From contig JBCDLC010000011.1 in the NCBI GenBank assembly GCA_038745855.1, positions 1 through 64,000 of the forward strand: a DNA stretch of 64,000 nucleotides, read 5' to 3'. The notes under the pieces are model-generated. The model searched no databases. It was not told where the DNA came from and worked only from the letters and a program-made list of their open reading frames with translations. Made by a program: the position numbers and the translations under genes. Source of the DNA: UBA5336 sp038745855 (GTDB taxonomy: Bacteria > Pseudomonadota > Alphaproteobacteria > Caulobacterales > Hyphomonadaceae). Positions 24,790 through 33,836 of this stretch are shown here, piece by piece (position 1 is the stretch's first letter; the number at the start of each line of letters is the position of its first letter).

Positions 24790-25686
24790 CTATCTTAGCT
24801 GGGTCACCCTTGCCCACCAGTGCGGTGCCAATCTCTCTAATTCGTCACGGGCGGCCTTAGCTGCGACGGTCGTTTCGAAGAGGGCAAAGCAGGACGCACC
24901 TGAGCCCGACATTCTGACAAGCCTTGCCGCCGGTAAGGCCCGCAGGGTTTCCAGGACCGTCCCGATCTCGGGAATAGACGCGCAGGCAGGCCCTTCGAGA
25001 TCGTTGCTCGTTGCGGCGCTCAGCCAATCGATCAGTTCGGTTGTCTCCGTCCAGTCCGTCGGTATCGGGCAGTCAAGCGCCCCTAGAGCTCGCCGACCCA
25101 GGTCCAGCTTATCGAATGCGGCGAACACCGGTCCTGTGGGACACGCGATCATCGGGTTCACCAACAGTGCCGGTAGCTCCGGCAGTCCAGCAATCGGATG
25201 GACCTGGGCGCCATCGTCTTGCATTCGGCACGCCCGTGAGAGGACGCAAGCCGGCACGTCGCCCCCCAGCTGGGCAGCCATGTCCATCAATGCCGGTGCA
25301 CCCAACCCCGCAACCGCTCCCAGCGTTCGCAGCACCGCGCCCGCATCGGATGATCCACCGCCCAGGCCGGCGGCAACGGGCAAACGCTTGTCCAGGGTGA
25401 TGGCGTAGCGGGGCAGACTGGGAACCTCAGCCACGAGCGCCCGTACCGCCCGCAGCACAAGGTTATCCGCAAGCGGCCCAGCCGCCTCCGCTCCCACACC
25501 CGTAACGTCGAGGCGGAAATGATCTGCGGCGGAGAAAATCAGGTGGTCCGCCCCGTTTTCATCCGCAAACACGACAAGGGAATCGAGCGGGTGACGACCA
25601 TCCTCACGGGCAGGACCCACGTGCAGGAACAAGTTGACCTTCGCCGGTGCAAACACGCGATCGGGCACCACCGTCATATCCTGCAT
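24790..25686 (-). CDS. ispE: 4-diphosphocytidyl-2-C-methyl-D-erythritol kinase
   Basis: A 298-residue GHMP kinase of the MEP isoprenoid pathway. It has the N-terminal APAKVNLFLHVG, the ATP-binding motif PVAAGLGGGSSDAGAVLR, and the C-terminal RMSGSGASCFALFE. ATG 25686 begins 26 bases after the stop of the TPR lipoprotein gene; a second ATG at 25677 is possible. The order TPR lipoprotein - ispE is common in alphaproteobacteria. Confidence 0.95.
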   Translation of the reverse strand: MQDMTVVPDRVFAPAKVNLFLHVGPAREDGRHPLDSLVVFADENGADHLIFSAADHFRLDVTGVGAEAAGPLADNLVLRAVRALVAEVPSLPRYAITLDKRLPVAAGLGGGSSDAGAVLRTLGAVAGLGAPALMDMAAQLGGDVPACVLSRACRMQDDGAQVHPIAGLPELPALLVNPMIACPTGPVFAAFDKLDLGRRALGALDCPIPTDWTETTELIDWLSAATSNDLEGPACASIPEIGTVLETLRALPAARLVRMSGSGASCFALFETTVAAKAARDELERLAPHWWARVTQLR

Positions 25687-25712
25687 GGAGGCCGGTGCGC
25701 CCGGTGCAGGGC

Positions 25713-27497
25713 TCAAGGCTGCGATACAGTGCGAGTCGCCTCCGAGAGCGACGCGCCGACGAGGCCTGCTGTGCGCGGCGGCAGGCCCGCCACGAGCTTC
25801 CGGCGCAACCCGATCGCCCGGGCCTCCTCGGGATCCAGTTCGAGGGCACGCGTCCATTGGAAGGTGGCTTCACGGTGACGCCCAAGACGCCAATAGGCAT
25901 CGCCCAGATGGTCGTTGACCGTTGCACTTGTGGGGGAAAGGGAAACCGCCCGCTCGAGTGTTGTCATCGCGTCATGGTATCGACCCACATGGAAGTATGC
26001 CCAGCCCAGAGAGTCGATGATCGGCCCCGCTTCAGGACGCAGCGCGGCGGCCTTTTCGAGCATGGGCACGGCGGCGTCGAGATTGCTTTTCTGATCAATC
26101 CAGACCCCGCCGAGACGGTTCATCACATCTGGATTATCGGGCGCCAGTTCCAGCGAGCGAACAAGATCGGCCTCTGCACGCTCCCACGCGCCTAGCCGCT
26201 CAAGGATTGCGCCGCGGGCGAGAAACAACCGCCAGTCTTCCCGGCCCGCACGCGCATCTTCCGCAATGACGGCCGTGAACACCTCGCTCGCTTTTGCATC
26301 ATCACCATTCGTCGCCAGCAAATCTCCATACTGGACGCGCAGGTCACGGTCAGCGGTTTGGCCAACGGCATCGGCCGCAATCGTGAGTGCCCGGTCCATC
26401 TCTCCGCTGCTCGCAACTGCCCACGCGCGCTGGGCCTGGGCTGCGGCATAGAAGGGCGAATGGGCGGGCACCTGTTCGAGGACTGCCGCCGCTTCGACGA
26501 ACCGGCCATTCCGGTCGAGCGTATCGGCCCACAGCGTTCGTGCCGCATCGAGGGATGGGTCAAGCTTTAGCGCCAATGCGAAATAGACGCCGGGCAGGTC
26601 GCTATCGCTTCGGGCCGCCAGGGCGGCAGCAGATGCATAAAGCCCCAACGCCGCACCCTCAGCGCTCGAAAGACGGGGGACATCGACCGCCTCGCCTGTC
26701 GCAATGGACCGGCGTAGCTGCGTGAGCTTCGGATTGCGCCCCACCTCAGCGGTGAAGCTGTCAATCCGCTCGAACGCTGCAGCGGTGTCACCGCGCGACG
26801 CCATCAGCCGGGCCTGGGCATCTGTGGCAATCGCGAGACGCGGGCCCATGGCGTCGAGACGCTCGAATGTTGCAAGCGCAAGGTCGTCTTCGCGGGCGGC
26901 CACTTGAAGCAGGCCCTCCATGGCGAGTGTCACCGTCTGGACCGCAAAGGCATCATCGCCCGCCTGCCTCAACACCCCAAGGGCCGCGGAAAGGTCCACC
27001 TCTTCGAAGGCAATCCAGGCCGCAAGACTGATCGCCATGGAGCGATTGAACGGACCAAACCGTTCAGATGAAAGGTGTGCAATGGCGCGGTCCGGCCGGT
27101 TGGCGACCAGCGTGTCGACGGCAAGGGTGAGCCGGCTCAACGAAGAGCCCCCGTTCTCGCCGGCAGAAGCTTTCCGGGCAAACGCCACGGCCCGATCGAA
27201 ATCTCCAGACATGAGCGCTGCGTACACGCCACGGGCGGCGATGGGATCACCATCGGGTAATTCGTCAAGCACCGACGCATATTGCGCGACCGCCTCAGCT
27301 GGATCGTTATTGAGCGCAGCATAGCGAGCGATCAGAACCGCGCTAAATGCATCGGCGTCGGCAGGCTTGGCAAACATCGGGGGATGGAAACTATGACGGG
27401 CCGCCGGTCCCGCTGAAGTGGCACATCCTACCGTGGCAAGCGCCCCTAGGGACGCAAGGCCCGCCGATGCATACACTCCCAGTCTCCTCGGCATCAT
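25713..27497 (-). CDS. tetratricopeptide repeat lipoprotein
   Basis: A 594-residue exported protein. The N-terminus MMPRRLGVYASAGLASLGAL is a signal with a possible lipobox ending TVGC at about residue 25. Many TPR-like helical pairs follow, clearest at the C-terminal third (DNPDVMNRLGGVWIDQ, GPIIDSLGWAYFHVGRYHDA, ATVNDHLGDAYWRLGRHREA). Such proteins are scaffolds; no enzyme motif is seen. It is probably anchored to the periplasmic side of a membrane. It is paralogous to the next gene upstream. Confidence 0.8.
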   Translation of the reverse strand: MMPRRLGVYASAGLASLGALATVGCATSAGPAARHSFHPPMFAKPADADAFSAVLIARYAALNNDPAEAVAQYASVLDELPDGDPIAARGVYAALMSGDFDRAVAFARKASAGENGGSSLSRLTLAVDTLVANRPDRAIAHLSSERFGPFNRSMAISLAAWIAFEEVDLSAALGVLRQAGDDAFAVQTVTLAMEGLLQVAAREDDLALATFERLDAMGPRLAIATDAQARLMASRGDTAAAFERIDSFTAEVGRNPKLTQLRRSIATGEAVDVPRLSSAEGAALGLYASAAALAARSDSDLPGVYFALALKLDPSLDAARTLWADTLDRNGRFVEAAAVLEQVPAHSPFYAAAQAQRAWAVASSGEMDRALTIAADAVGQTADRDLRVQYGDLLATNGDDAKASEVFTAVIAEDARAGREDWRLFLARGAILERLGAWERAEADLVRSLELAPDNPDVMNRLGGVWIDQKSNLDAAVPMLEKAAALRPEAGPIIDSLGWAYFHVGRYHDAMTTLERAVSLSPTSATVNDHLGDAYWRLGRHREATFQWTRALELDPEEARAIGLRRKLVAGLPPRTAGLVGASLSEATRTVSQP

Positions 27498-27644
27498 GCC
27501 GAAATCCTCCCTGCGCTTTCCTCCCGCCGTGGACGTTTTTCATCCTCCGGCCTCCTCCATTGTCGCCTTTTCCGCGCCTGGCTGCAACAACAGGGTTTCA
27601 CTTCATCACGGCATGCAAGACCCGCAACCATTTTTTCGCGCCGA

Positions 27645-29585
27645 TCATGTTTCCCGCGACTCCAGATCGGCTGGCTCTGCATCGACCCGCGGCAAAGGCT
27701 GTTTTTCTGGTGCCGGGACACTGAGGCCCGCGTCGAGCTTTTCGAGAATGGTCTTGCGAACTTCTTCTGGCGGAAACTCGGCCAGCGAGGTCTCCCACGC
27801 TCTGCGCGCGCCCTCCTGGTCATCCATGTACCAAAGTATATCGCCCAGATGGTCCTCGATTTCCCAGTGCTTCTGGGGAGCCAGTTCATCGCGGGCGAGT
27901 TCAATCAGCCGCTTCGCGTCTTCTAGGTGACCAAGCTTGAAATAGGCCCAGCCGAGGCTATCAGCGATGTAGGGATTGTTCGAGGCCAAGGCATTCGCAA
28001 GGTACAGCACCTTGAAGGCTTCGTCATACCCCTCGGTATGCTGGAGAAGGAAATACCCGTAGGTATTCAGCATGTAAGGATCGTCCGGCCGCTTCAGCCG
28101 TTCAATCTGGAGCAGTCGGATGGCACGGTCGATCATGCCCGCTTCGCCCATGACATTGGCCAGGGCCATGCGCCGGTCGTGGGTGTTATCGAGGTCGCGC
28201 GCCCGGCTGGCGAAGACAACGGCGTCCTCGTAGCGGCCAAACTGTTGCAGAATGCTGGCCTTCATGCCGTTGAAACCGGCTTCCTCAGCGGGGTTCGTAA
28301 CCAGCGTGATCGCCGTATCGGCCAGCGATAGTGCACGCTCTTCATCCCCCATCAGGGCATGCAGGCCAATCGCCCCGGAATAGACTGAAAGCTGGTCATC
28401 TTCATCCGCAATATCGATCGCTTTCGCGATGGCGTCACGGGCCGGATCCGGCTGGTCATCCATCAGAAGGGACTGGGCCGCCGCGATCTGGAGACTGGCC
28501 TCGGGCTCTGGCGCCGTCAGCGCCGTATGCGCAGCGCCCTTGTACAGCGCTTCATTGGCAAGCGTGCCAACGACAATTTCCCTGAGCGTCTCGCTTGTTG
28601 GATCAACGAGCAGGGCAAGCTGGTCGAAGGTCGCCCGTTGCTCGTTCAAGCCCCTGAGCCGGCGCCCGACCATCGCATTGCGAATGAGGTCCTGCTGGTA
28701 GAAGGCCAGCGACAGGTCGCTGATCGACCGGGCAAACCCGCCCATCATGGTCAGCGGCTCGGTATCGAGGCCGCGCCCTGTCTCCAGGGAATTGATGGCC
28801 GCATCGTACTGAACGGCGCGCTCGGGCTCTGCCGCGGCCAATGTGCGGTAGACATCCTTTGCCTCCTCGATCCGGCCCATACGCTGGAGCAGCAAGGTCC
28901 TGCGGGAGACCACCATTTGCACGTGGGTGAAGATCAAACCCTGCGGGTCGAATTCATGCTCCGGCGCCTCGATCCGGGCCGGTGTCAACGACGCGTAGAC
29001 CGCAAGCGCCTCTTCCTCCCGGCCGGCCGCCTCGAGCATGGACGCGAGCGAGAGATCACCTGTCAGACCGGGCAGCGCAGCGGACGCGCGGCGCTGGGCC
29101 GAGATGGCACCGCTGACATCGCCCTCAATGGCGAGAAGCCAGGCCGTTGCGAAATCGCCGAGCAACTCGCCATAGGCACTTGCGTCTTCCGAAGAGAGAA
29201 ACAGGCGCGCAGCGTCGAGGTCGCCATCGGCGATGCGGTCGACGGCAAGGATGAACGGACCAATCCCATCCGGCGCCTCGCCATCCTCGAAGGCCTCCGA
29301 GGTGAAAGCAATAAACGCCGCCATATCGCCCGCTTCGAGCGCGTCGCGCGGGGTCTCGTATCCATCGAGCCCCAGGGGCGTACCGTTCGGCGCCCTCACG
29401 GCTGTTGCAAGCGCGTTCTTCGAAAGCACGGCGCCACCGAAACGCTCGGCGGCACTGGAGGGATCAAGTTCGGCAATCGCGGGCTCTGAAGACCCGATCG
29501 CATCCTGCGCTGCACAACCGCTCAGGCTCGTTGCAGCGAAAAGGACGGCGAATAGGACACGGTGACTCAAGGCAATGGCTCCCAT
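27645..29585 (-). CDS. tetratricopeptide repeat lipoprotein, paralogue
   Basis: A 646-residue exported lipoprotein: the signal MGAIALSHRVLFAVLFAATS ends in the good lipobox LSGC. I chose ATG 29585 because it gives a clean signal peptide; an earlier ATG at 29627 adds 14 residues. TPR motifs dominate the C-terminal half (PYMLNTYGYFLLQ, PYIADSLGWAYFKLGHLEDA, WEIEDHLGDILWYMDDQEGA). The DSLGWAYF and DHLGD motifs are shared with the downstream TPR gene, which follows after 147 noncoding bases. Function unknown. Confidence 0.8.
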   Translation of the reverse strand: MGAIALSHRVLFAVLFAATSLSGCAAQDAIGSSEPAIAELDPSSAAERFGGAVLSKNALATAVRAPNGTPLGLDGYETPRDALEAGDMAAFIAFTSEAFEDGEAPDGIGPFILAVDRIADGDLDAARLFLSSEDASAYGELLGDFATAWLLAIEGDVSGAISAQRRASAALPGLTGDLSLASMLEAAGREEEALAVYASLTPARIEAPEHEFDPQGLIFTHVQMVVSRRTLLLQRMGRIEEAKDVYRTLAAAEPERAVQYDAAINSLETGRGLDTEPLTMMGGFARSISDLSLAFYQQDLIRNAMVGRRLRGLNEQRATFDQLALLVDPTSETLREIVVGTLANEALYKGAAHTALTAPEPEASLQIAAAQSLLMDDQPDPARDAIAKAIDIADEDDQLSVYSGAIGLHALMGDEERALSLADTAITLVTNPAEEAGFNGMKASILQQFGRYEDAVVFASRARDLDNTHDRRMALANVMGEAGMIDRAIRLLQIERLKRPDDPYMLNTYGYFLLQHTEGYDEAFKVLYLANALASNNPYIADSLGWAYFKLGHLEDAKRLIELARDELAPQKHWEIEDHLGDILWYMDDQEGARRAWETSLAEFPPEEVRKTILEKLDAGLSVPAPEKQPLPRVDAEPADLESRET

Positions 29586-29699
29586 GCGAACAAACCCAAA
29601 TGTGCATGGATGCCGGCCCGTCGGCAACCGCTCAAGGCTGTGCTCGCAAGGATTTCATCACCGATGGGCCTGCATTAACCAGGCCGGCCCCCGCCGTCT

Positions 29700-31382
29700 T
29701 TACATGTTCGGGTAGGCGGGACCGCCGCCGCCTTCAGGCGTCACCCAGGTAATGTTCTGGTTCGGGTCCTTGATATCACAGGTCTTGCAGTGGATGCAGT
29801 TCTGCGAATTGATCTGGAACCGCTGCCCGCCCTCAGGCTCTTCGACCCATTCATACACCCCAGCCGGGCAATACCGGGCCGAGGGTCCATCGAAGATATC
29901 CAATTCCGACGCCTTCTGGATTTCGGCATCCTTCACATGCAAGTGCACCGGCTGGTCTTCGGCGTGATAGGTATTGGTGAAAGATACGTTGGTCAGCTTG
30001 TCGAAGCTGATCACGCCGTCCGGTTTTGGATAGGCAATCGGCTTGAACTTGCTTGCCGGCTTCAGCGCGGCTGCGTCGTTCTTCAGGTGGGACAGCGTCG
30101 GCAGGTAGCCGAAGCCGAACCACGACCGAAGATACATGTCGGGCAGGCCCAGCGCGGCACCGACGAGGGTTCCATAACGCGACATGAGCGGCTTCGTGTT
30201 CCGCACTTTTGCCAGATCATCATAGATCCAGCTCTCGCGGTAGGCCGTGTCCATCTCGTCGAGCGCATCGTTGGCGCGGCCCTCGGCAAGCGCATCCATC
30301 ACGCATTCAGCCGCCAGCATGCCTGACTTCATCGCATTGTGCGTGCCCTTGATCCTCGGAAGGTTCACGAAACCGGCTGAGCAGCCGATCAGCGCGCCAC
30401 CGGGGAAACCGAGCTTGGGAACCGATTGCAGACCGCCAGACGTGATCGCCCGCGCACCATAGGCCACCCGCTTGCCGCCCTCGATATGGGGCAGAATATC
30501 CGGGTGGTGCTTGTAGCGTTGGAACTCCTCATAAGGGGCAATGTAGGGGTTCTTGTAGTTGAGGTGCACCACGTAGCCGACGGAGACAAACGCTTCGCCA
30601 TTGTCGCGGAACTTGTAGAGGAACCCGCCGCCGCTGGATGCGGCCGTATCGGCGGGCCAGCCGAACGTGTGCTGGGCCAGCCCCTCGTCGAAATTGTCCT
30701 CCGGCACTGACCAGACTTCCTTGAGCCCGATGCCGTACTTCTGCGGATCGCAATTTGCCTCCAGATCGTACTTCGCCTTCACCTGCTTGGTCAGTGAGCC
30801 CCGCGCGCCTTCCGCGAAGAACGTATACTTACCGAGGATTTCCATCCCGGGCTCATAGTCCGGCTTGTGCTCTCCATCTTCGGCGATGCCCATCACACCA
30901 GCAACGACCCCCCGCACAGCGCCCTCGCCGTTGTAGAGAACTTCAGAAGCGGCAAATCCCGGATAAACTTCGACGCCCATGGCTTCAACCTGCTCTCCGA
31001 GCCAGCGGCACACATTCGCGAGAGAGCCCGCGTAACAGCCATGGTTGTGCATCAGGTTGGGGAACAGGAAGTTGGGGAAGGACACGGAGCCCTTCGGCCC
31101 AAGCTGCATATACCGGTCTTTCGTGATCGGTGTGACCAACGGCCTGTCATCACGGTCACGCCAGTCAGGGATCAACTCGTCGAGCGCCTTCGGGTCGAGC
31201 ACAAGTCCTGACAGGATATGGGCGCCGATCTCACCGCCTTTCTCGAGCACGACGCAGGTGCGCTCCTCGCCGGTCTCTTCGGCAAGCTGCATGAAACGGA
31301 TCGCCGCGCACAGCCCCGATGGACCGCCGCCGACGATAACAAGGTCATACTCCATCGCTTCACGTTCAATGGCGTCTGACAT
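29700..31382 (-). CDS. electron transfer flavoprotein-ubiquinone oxidoreductase
   Basis: A 560-residue membrane-bound enzyme that passes electrons from ETF (reduced by acyl-CoA and other dehydrogenases) to ubiquinone. The FAD-binding DLVIVGGGPSGLCAAIRFMQ lies near the N-terminus. The C-terminal 4Fe-4S cluster is carried by CPAGVYEW and INSQNCIHCKTCDIKDPNQN. GYVVHLNYKNPYIAPYEEFQ belongs to the quinone region. ATG 31382 is preceded by GGAGGAG. It supports beta-oxidation, consistent with the several crotonase genes in the window. Confidence 0.94.
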   Translation of the reverse strand: MSDAIEREAMEYDLVIVGGGPSGLCAAIRFMQLAEETGEERTCVVLEKGGEIGAHILSGLVLDPKALDELIPDWRDRDDRPLVTPITKDRYMQLGPKGSVSFPNFLFPNLMHNHGCYAGSLANVCRWLGEQVEAMGVEVYPGFAASEVLYNGEGAVRGVVAGVMGIAEDGEHKPDYEPGMEILGKYTFFAEGARGSLTKQVKAKYDLEANCDPQKYGIGLKEVWSVPEDNFDEGLAQHTFGWPADTAASSGGGFLYKFRDNGEAFVSVGYVVHLNYKNPYIAPYEEFQRYKHHPDILPHIEGGKRVAYGARAITSGGLQSVPKLGFPGGALIGCSAGFVNLPRIKGTHNAMKSGMLAAECVMDALAEGRANDALDEMDTAYRESWIYDDLAKVRNTKPLMSRYGTLVGAALGLPDMYLRSWFGFGYLPTLSHLKNDAAALKPASKFKPIAYPKPDGVISFDKLTNVSFTNTYHAEDQPVHLHVKDAEIQKASELDIFDGPSARYCPAGVYEWVEEPEGGQRFQINSQNCIHCKTCDIKDPNQNITWVTPEGGGGPAYPNM

Positions 31383-31478
31383 CAATACTCCTCCGCTCCG
31401 GCCGACTTGGCGCGACACTCGAAATTATGCTCAAAGTCTTCATCTATTCTTGAAACCGAAGAAAACATCCGCGTCTCA

Positions 31479-32279
31479 ATGTCTCAAACTGTCGACGACC
31501 CTGCCCTGGCGAGCCTGACTCTGTGGTGGCGAGATATGGGGATTGTCGCCGACGAAGCCCACATCCGCGCGCACGGGACTGCCCGAACGGTTGCAAGCGA
31601 GACACAAGCGCCGCCCAGAAAGGCGCCCCCTGCCAGGATGTCCCGAAAGGCGCGGCAGCGTACGCCCGCCGAATGGAGCCAAGTCGCAGGGGCAACCGCC
31701 GCCGCCTGCAAGACCCATGGGGAGCTTGTCGATGCGATTACCGCTTTCGACGGCTGCCCGCTGAAGGAGGCGGCAACAAAGACAGTGGTGTTCGATGGCG
31801 TTCAGGGTGCGCCCGTCATGGTCATCGGCGAAGGGCCTGGCCGGGACGAAGACCTCGCGGGCCTCCCATTCGTGGGGCGGGCCGGCAAACTCCTGGACAA
31901 GATGCTCGCAAGCATCGACATCGACCGAACGCGCAACGCACTCATCACCAACGTCAATTACTGGCGCCCGCCCCGGAACCGAAACCCCGAGGCGGACGAA
32001 TTACAGGTCTGCGCCCCCTTCGTGCACCGCATGATCGCACTCAATCGGCCCAAACTGATCATCGCAGCGGGGGCCGTGCCGGCAAAGGCCCTGCTCGGCT
32101 CCTCCAGCGGCATCATGAAGCTGCGCGGTACGCAGCAATCGCTTGAAGTGACCGGCGCCGGCACCATCCCGCTGATGCCCATCCTGCACCCGGCCTACCT
32201 CCTTCGCCGACCCGAAGAGAAAGCCCGCGCGTGGCGAGACTTGCTGACCATCGAAAACCTGCTGCAGTCGCTCACCTGA
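31479..32279 (+). CDS. uracil-DNA glycosylase, family 4
   Basis: A 266-residue DNA repair protein. After a basic, low-complexity N-terminal segment (about residues 1-85) the catalytic domain shows MVIGEGPGRDEDLAGLPFVG, RAGKLLDKML, ITNVNYWRPPRNRNP, and MPILHPAYLLRRP with the active-site histidine. Most family-4 enzymes bind a 4Fe-4S cluster through four cysteines. Here only two cysteines are obvious (FDGCPLKEAA and LQVCAPF), so a cluster is unlikely, as in many alphaproteobacterial homologues. It is divergent from the ETF-QO gene. Confidence 0.88.
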   Translation: MSQTVDDPALASLTLWWRDMGIVADEAHIRAHGTARTVASETQAPPRKAPPARMSRKARQRTPAEWSQVAGATAAACKTHGELVDAITAFDGCPLKEAATKTVVFDGVQGAPVMVIGEGPGRDEDLAGLPFVGRAGKLLDKMLASIDIDRTRNALITNVNYWRPPRNRNPEADELQVCAPFVHRMIALNRPKLIIAAGAVPAKALLGSSSGIMKLRGTQQSLEVTGAGTIPLMPILHPAYLLRRPEEKARAWRDLLTIENLLQSLT

Positions 32280-32302
32280 GCCCGCGCAAAAGAGGACACG
32301 CC

Positions 32303-32497
32303 ATGGGACTGCTCCTGTTCATCATCTTGGCCGCCGTGCAGGCCGCCTTCTTCTGGCGCATCTTCCAGAAGGCGGGCTATCCCGGGGCATGGGGCCTCGT
32401 CAGCCTGATCCCCTTCGCGAGCGTCTTCGTCCTGGGCTTCCTCGCGTTCGCCGATTGGCCGGTCGAGCGGCGCACCAATCCCCGGGACTTCGACTGA
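32303..32497 (+). CDS. small membrane protein, unknown function
   Basis: A 64-residue protein with two hydrophobic helices, LLLFIILAAVQAAFFWRIF and AWGLVSLIPFASVFVLGFL, a short loop between them (QKAGYPGAW) and a polar tail ending RRTNPRDFD. The KAGYPGAWGL.SLIP pattern resembles small proteins described only as inner-membrane or DUF805-like; I do not assign a family. It lies 23 bases after the glycosylase gene and 6 before a glycosyltransferase, and is probably in their operon. Confidence 0.7.
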   Translation: MGLLLFIILAAVQAAFFWRIFQKAGYPGAWGLVSLIPFASVFVLGFLAFADWPVERRTNPRDFD

Positions 32498-32503
32498 TCG
32501 CCA

Positions 32504-33187
32504 ATGCCCGCGCCACTCTCCGTCATTATTCCCGCGCTCGACGAGGCCGGGGCGTTGCCAACGTGCCTATCCAGTCTGATGCCCGGACTGGAAACCGGGC
32601 TCCTGCGCGAGGTCATCCTCGTTGATGGCGGCTCGCGCGATGCCACCCGCTCAATCGCTGAAGCGGCGGGATGCCGGATCTTCGAAAGCGATCCCGGACG
32701 CGCGCCCCAATTGCGGTGCGGCGCGCGCGAGGCCCGGGGCAGGTGGCTCCTGTTCCTCCATGCCGACACCGCCCTTGGACCCAACTGGACCGAGCGCGCC
32801 GCCGCCCACATGGAAGGCTCCCAAGACATTGCCGCCGCGTTCACACTGGCCTACCGCTCCGATGCTCCAGAAGCCCAGTGGCTGGCGGCCCGCGCAAACC
32901 GGCGCGCCCGGTGGTTCGGCCTTCCCTACGGCGACCAGGGTCTCCTCATCTCCCGGTCATTCTACGAAGCGGTCGGCGGGTATCCCGATCTCAAACTCAT
33001 GGAGGACGTCGCCATCGTCCGCGCCATTGGCAAGAAACGGATGCGCATCCTCTCGGCCGAGGCCCGCACATGCGCCGCCAAATACGAACGTGACGGGTGG
33101 CGCCGCAGATCCTACCGAAATGCCTGGCTTCTGGTCCGCTATGCCCTGGGCGCCCCTCCAGAGCGGCTGGCTCGGCACTACACATGA
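32504..33187 (+). CDS. family 2 glycosyltransferase, TIGR04283 type
   Basis: A 227-residue GT-A fold glycosyltransferase. It begins PLSVIIPALDEAGALPTCLS and continues ILVDGGSRDATRSIAEAAGC, FESDPGRAPQLRCGAREARG and LLFLHADTALGPNW, with the DxD-like aspartates in HADT. This pattern is that of the TIGR04283 group, annotated as arsenosugar-type glycosyltransferases and usually paired with a TIGR04282 protein, as here. The actual acceptor is unknown. Its stop overlaps the next start as ATGA. Confidence 0.85.
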   Translation: MPAPLSVIIPALDEAGALPTCLSSLMPGLETGLLREVILVDGGSRDATRSIAEAAGCRIFESDPGRAPQLRCGAREARGRWLLFLHADTALGPNWTERAAAHMEGSQDIAAAFTLAYRSDAPEAQWLAARANRRARWFGLPYGDQGLLISRSFYEAVGGYPDLKLMEDVAIVRAIGKKRMRILSAEARTCAAKYERDGWRRRSYRNAWLLVRYALGAPPERLARHYT

Positions 33188-33777
33188 CCCGCTCCGTCTT
33201 CATCTTCGCCAAGCCGCCCATGATGGGCCGCTCCAAGACCCGGCTCGCCAAGGGCATTGGCAAAGCCCATGCCCAACGGATTGCCCGCATGGGCTTTGCC
33301 AGAACCCTGAAGGCGGCGCGGGATCCACGCTGGCGCCTCACACTCTACACCAGCCCCGCCAGCGTCCTCGGCGCATCGCTCGGTGGGCTCTGGCCAAAGG
33401 CCGTCGACCGCAGGGATCAGGGCTCTGGCGATTTGGGCGACCGGCTCAGTCGCGCCTACCGCGCCGCCGATCCAGGTTTGCTCCTCTTCATCGGCTCGGA
33501 CTGCCCCGACATCTCGGCGAGCCACCTCTGGCGCGCTTTCAGATTGCTATCCAACCATGAGGCCGTGGCAGGCCCCGTCAATGATGGCGGCTTCTGGCTC
33601 CTCGGATTGAATACGCGCAGGCGCCGGCACCCGCCCTTCGATGGCGTCCGATGGTCGACACAACACGCGCTCTCCGACGTGGTCGAAAACCTCAACACAC
33701 CGCGCCAGATTGCCTACCTTCCAACCTTGATCGATATCGATACCGCCGAGGATTGGCGACGCTGGATACGCCAATAA
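33184..33777 (+). CDS. TIGR04282-type glycosyltransferase (CofC-like nucleotidyltransferase fold)
   Basis: A 197-residue protein starting MTRSVFIFAKPPMMGRSKTR. FAKPP..GRSKTRLAKGIG is the nucleotide-binding N-terminus of this family, and LLFIGSDCPDISASHLWRAF and VAGPVNDGGFWLLGLN carry the conserved aspartates. It overlaps the TIGR04283 gene by four bases (ATGA), and the two probably act on the same product. The radical SAM arsenosugar enzyme that accompanies the pair in some bacteria is not present in this window. Confidence 0.85.
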   Translation: MTRSVFIFAKPPMMGRSKTRLAKGIGKAHAQRIARMGFARTLKAARDPRWRLTLYTSPASVLGASLGGLWPKAVDRRDQGSGDLGDRLSRAYRAADPGLLLFIGSDCPDISASHLWRAFRLLSNHEAVAGPVNDGGFWLLGLNTRRRRHPPFDGVRWSTQHALSDVVENLNTPRQIAYLPTLIDIDTAEDWRRWIRQ

Positions 33778-33836
33778 TCCTATTTTGTATATTTTCTGTT
33801 CTTTACTTGTTTCGTTTTTCATGGCCAATACACGCC

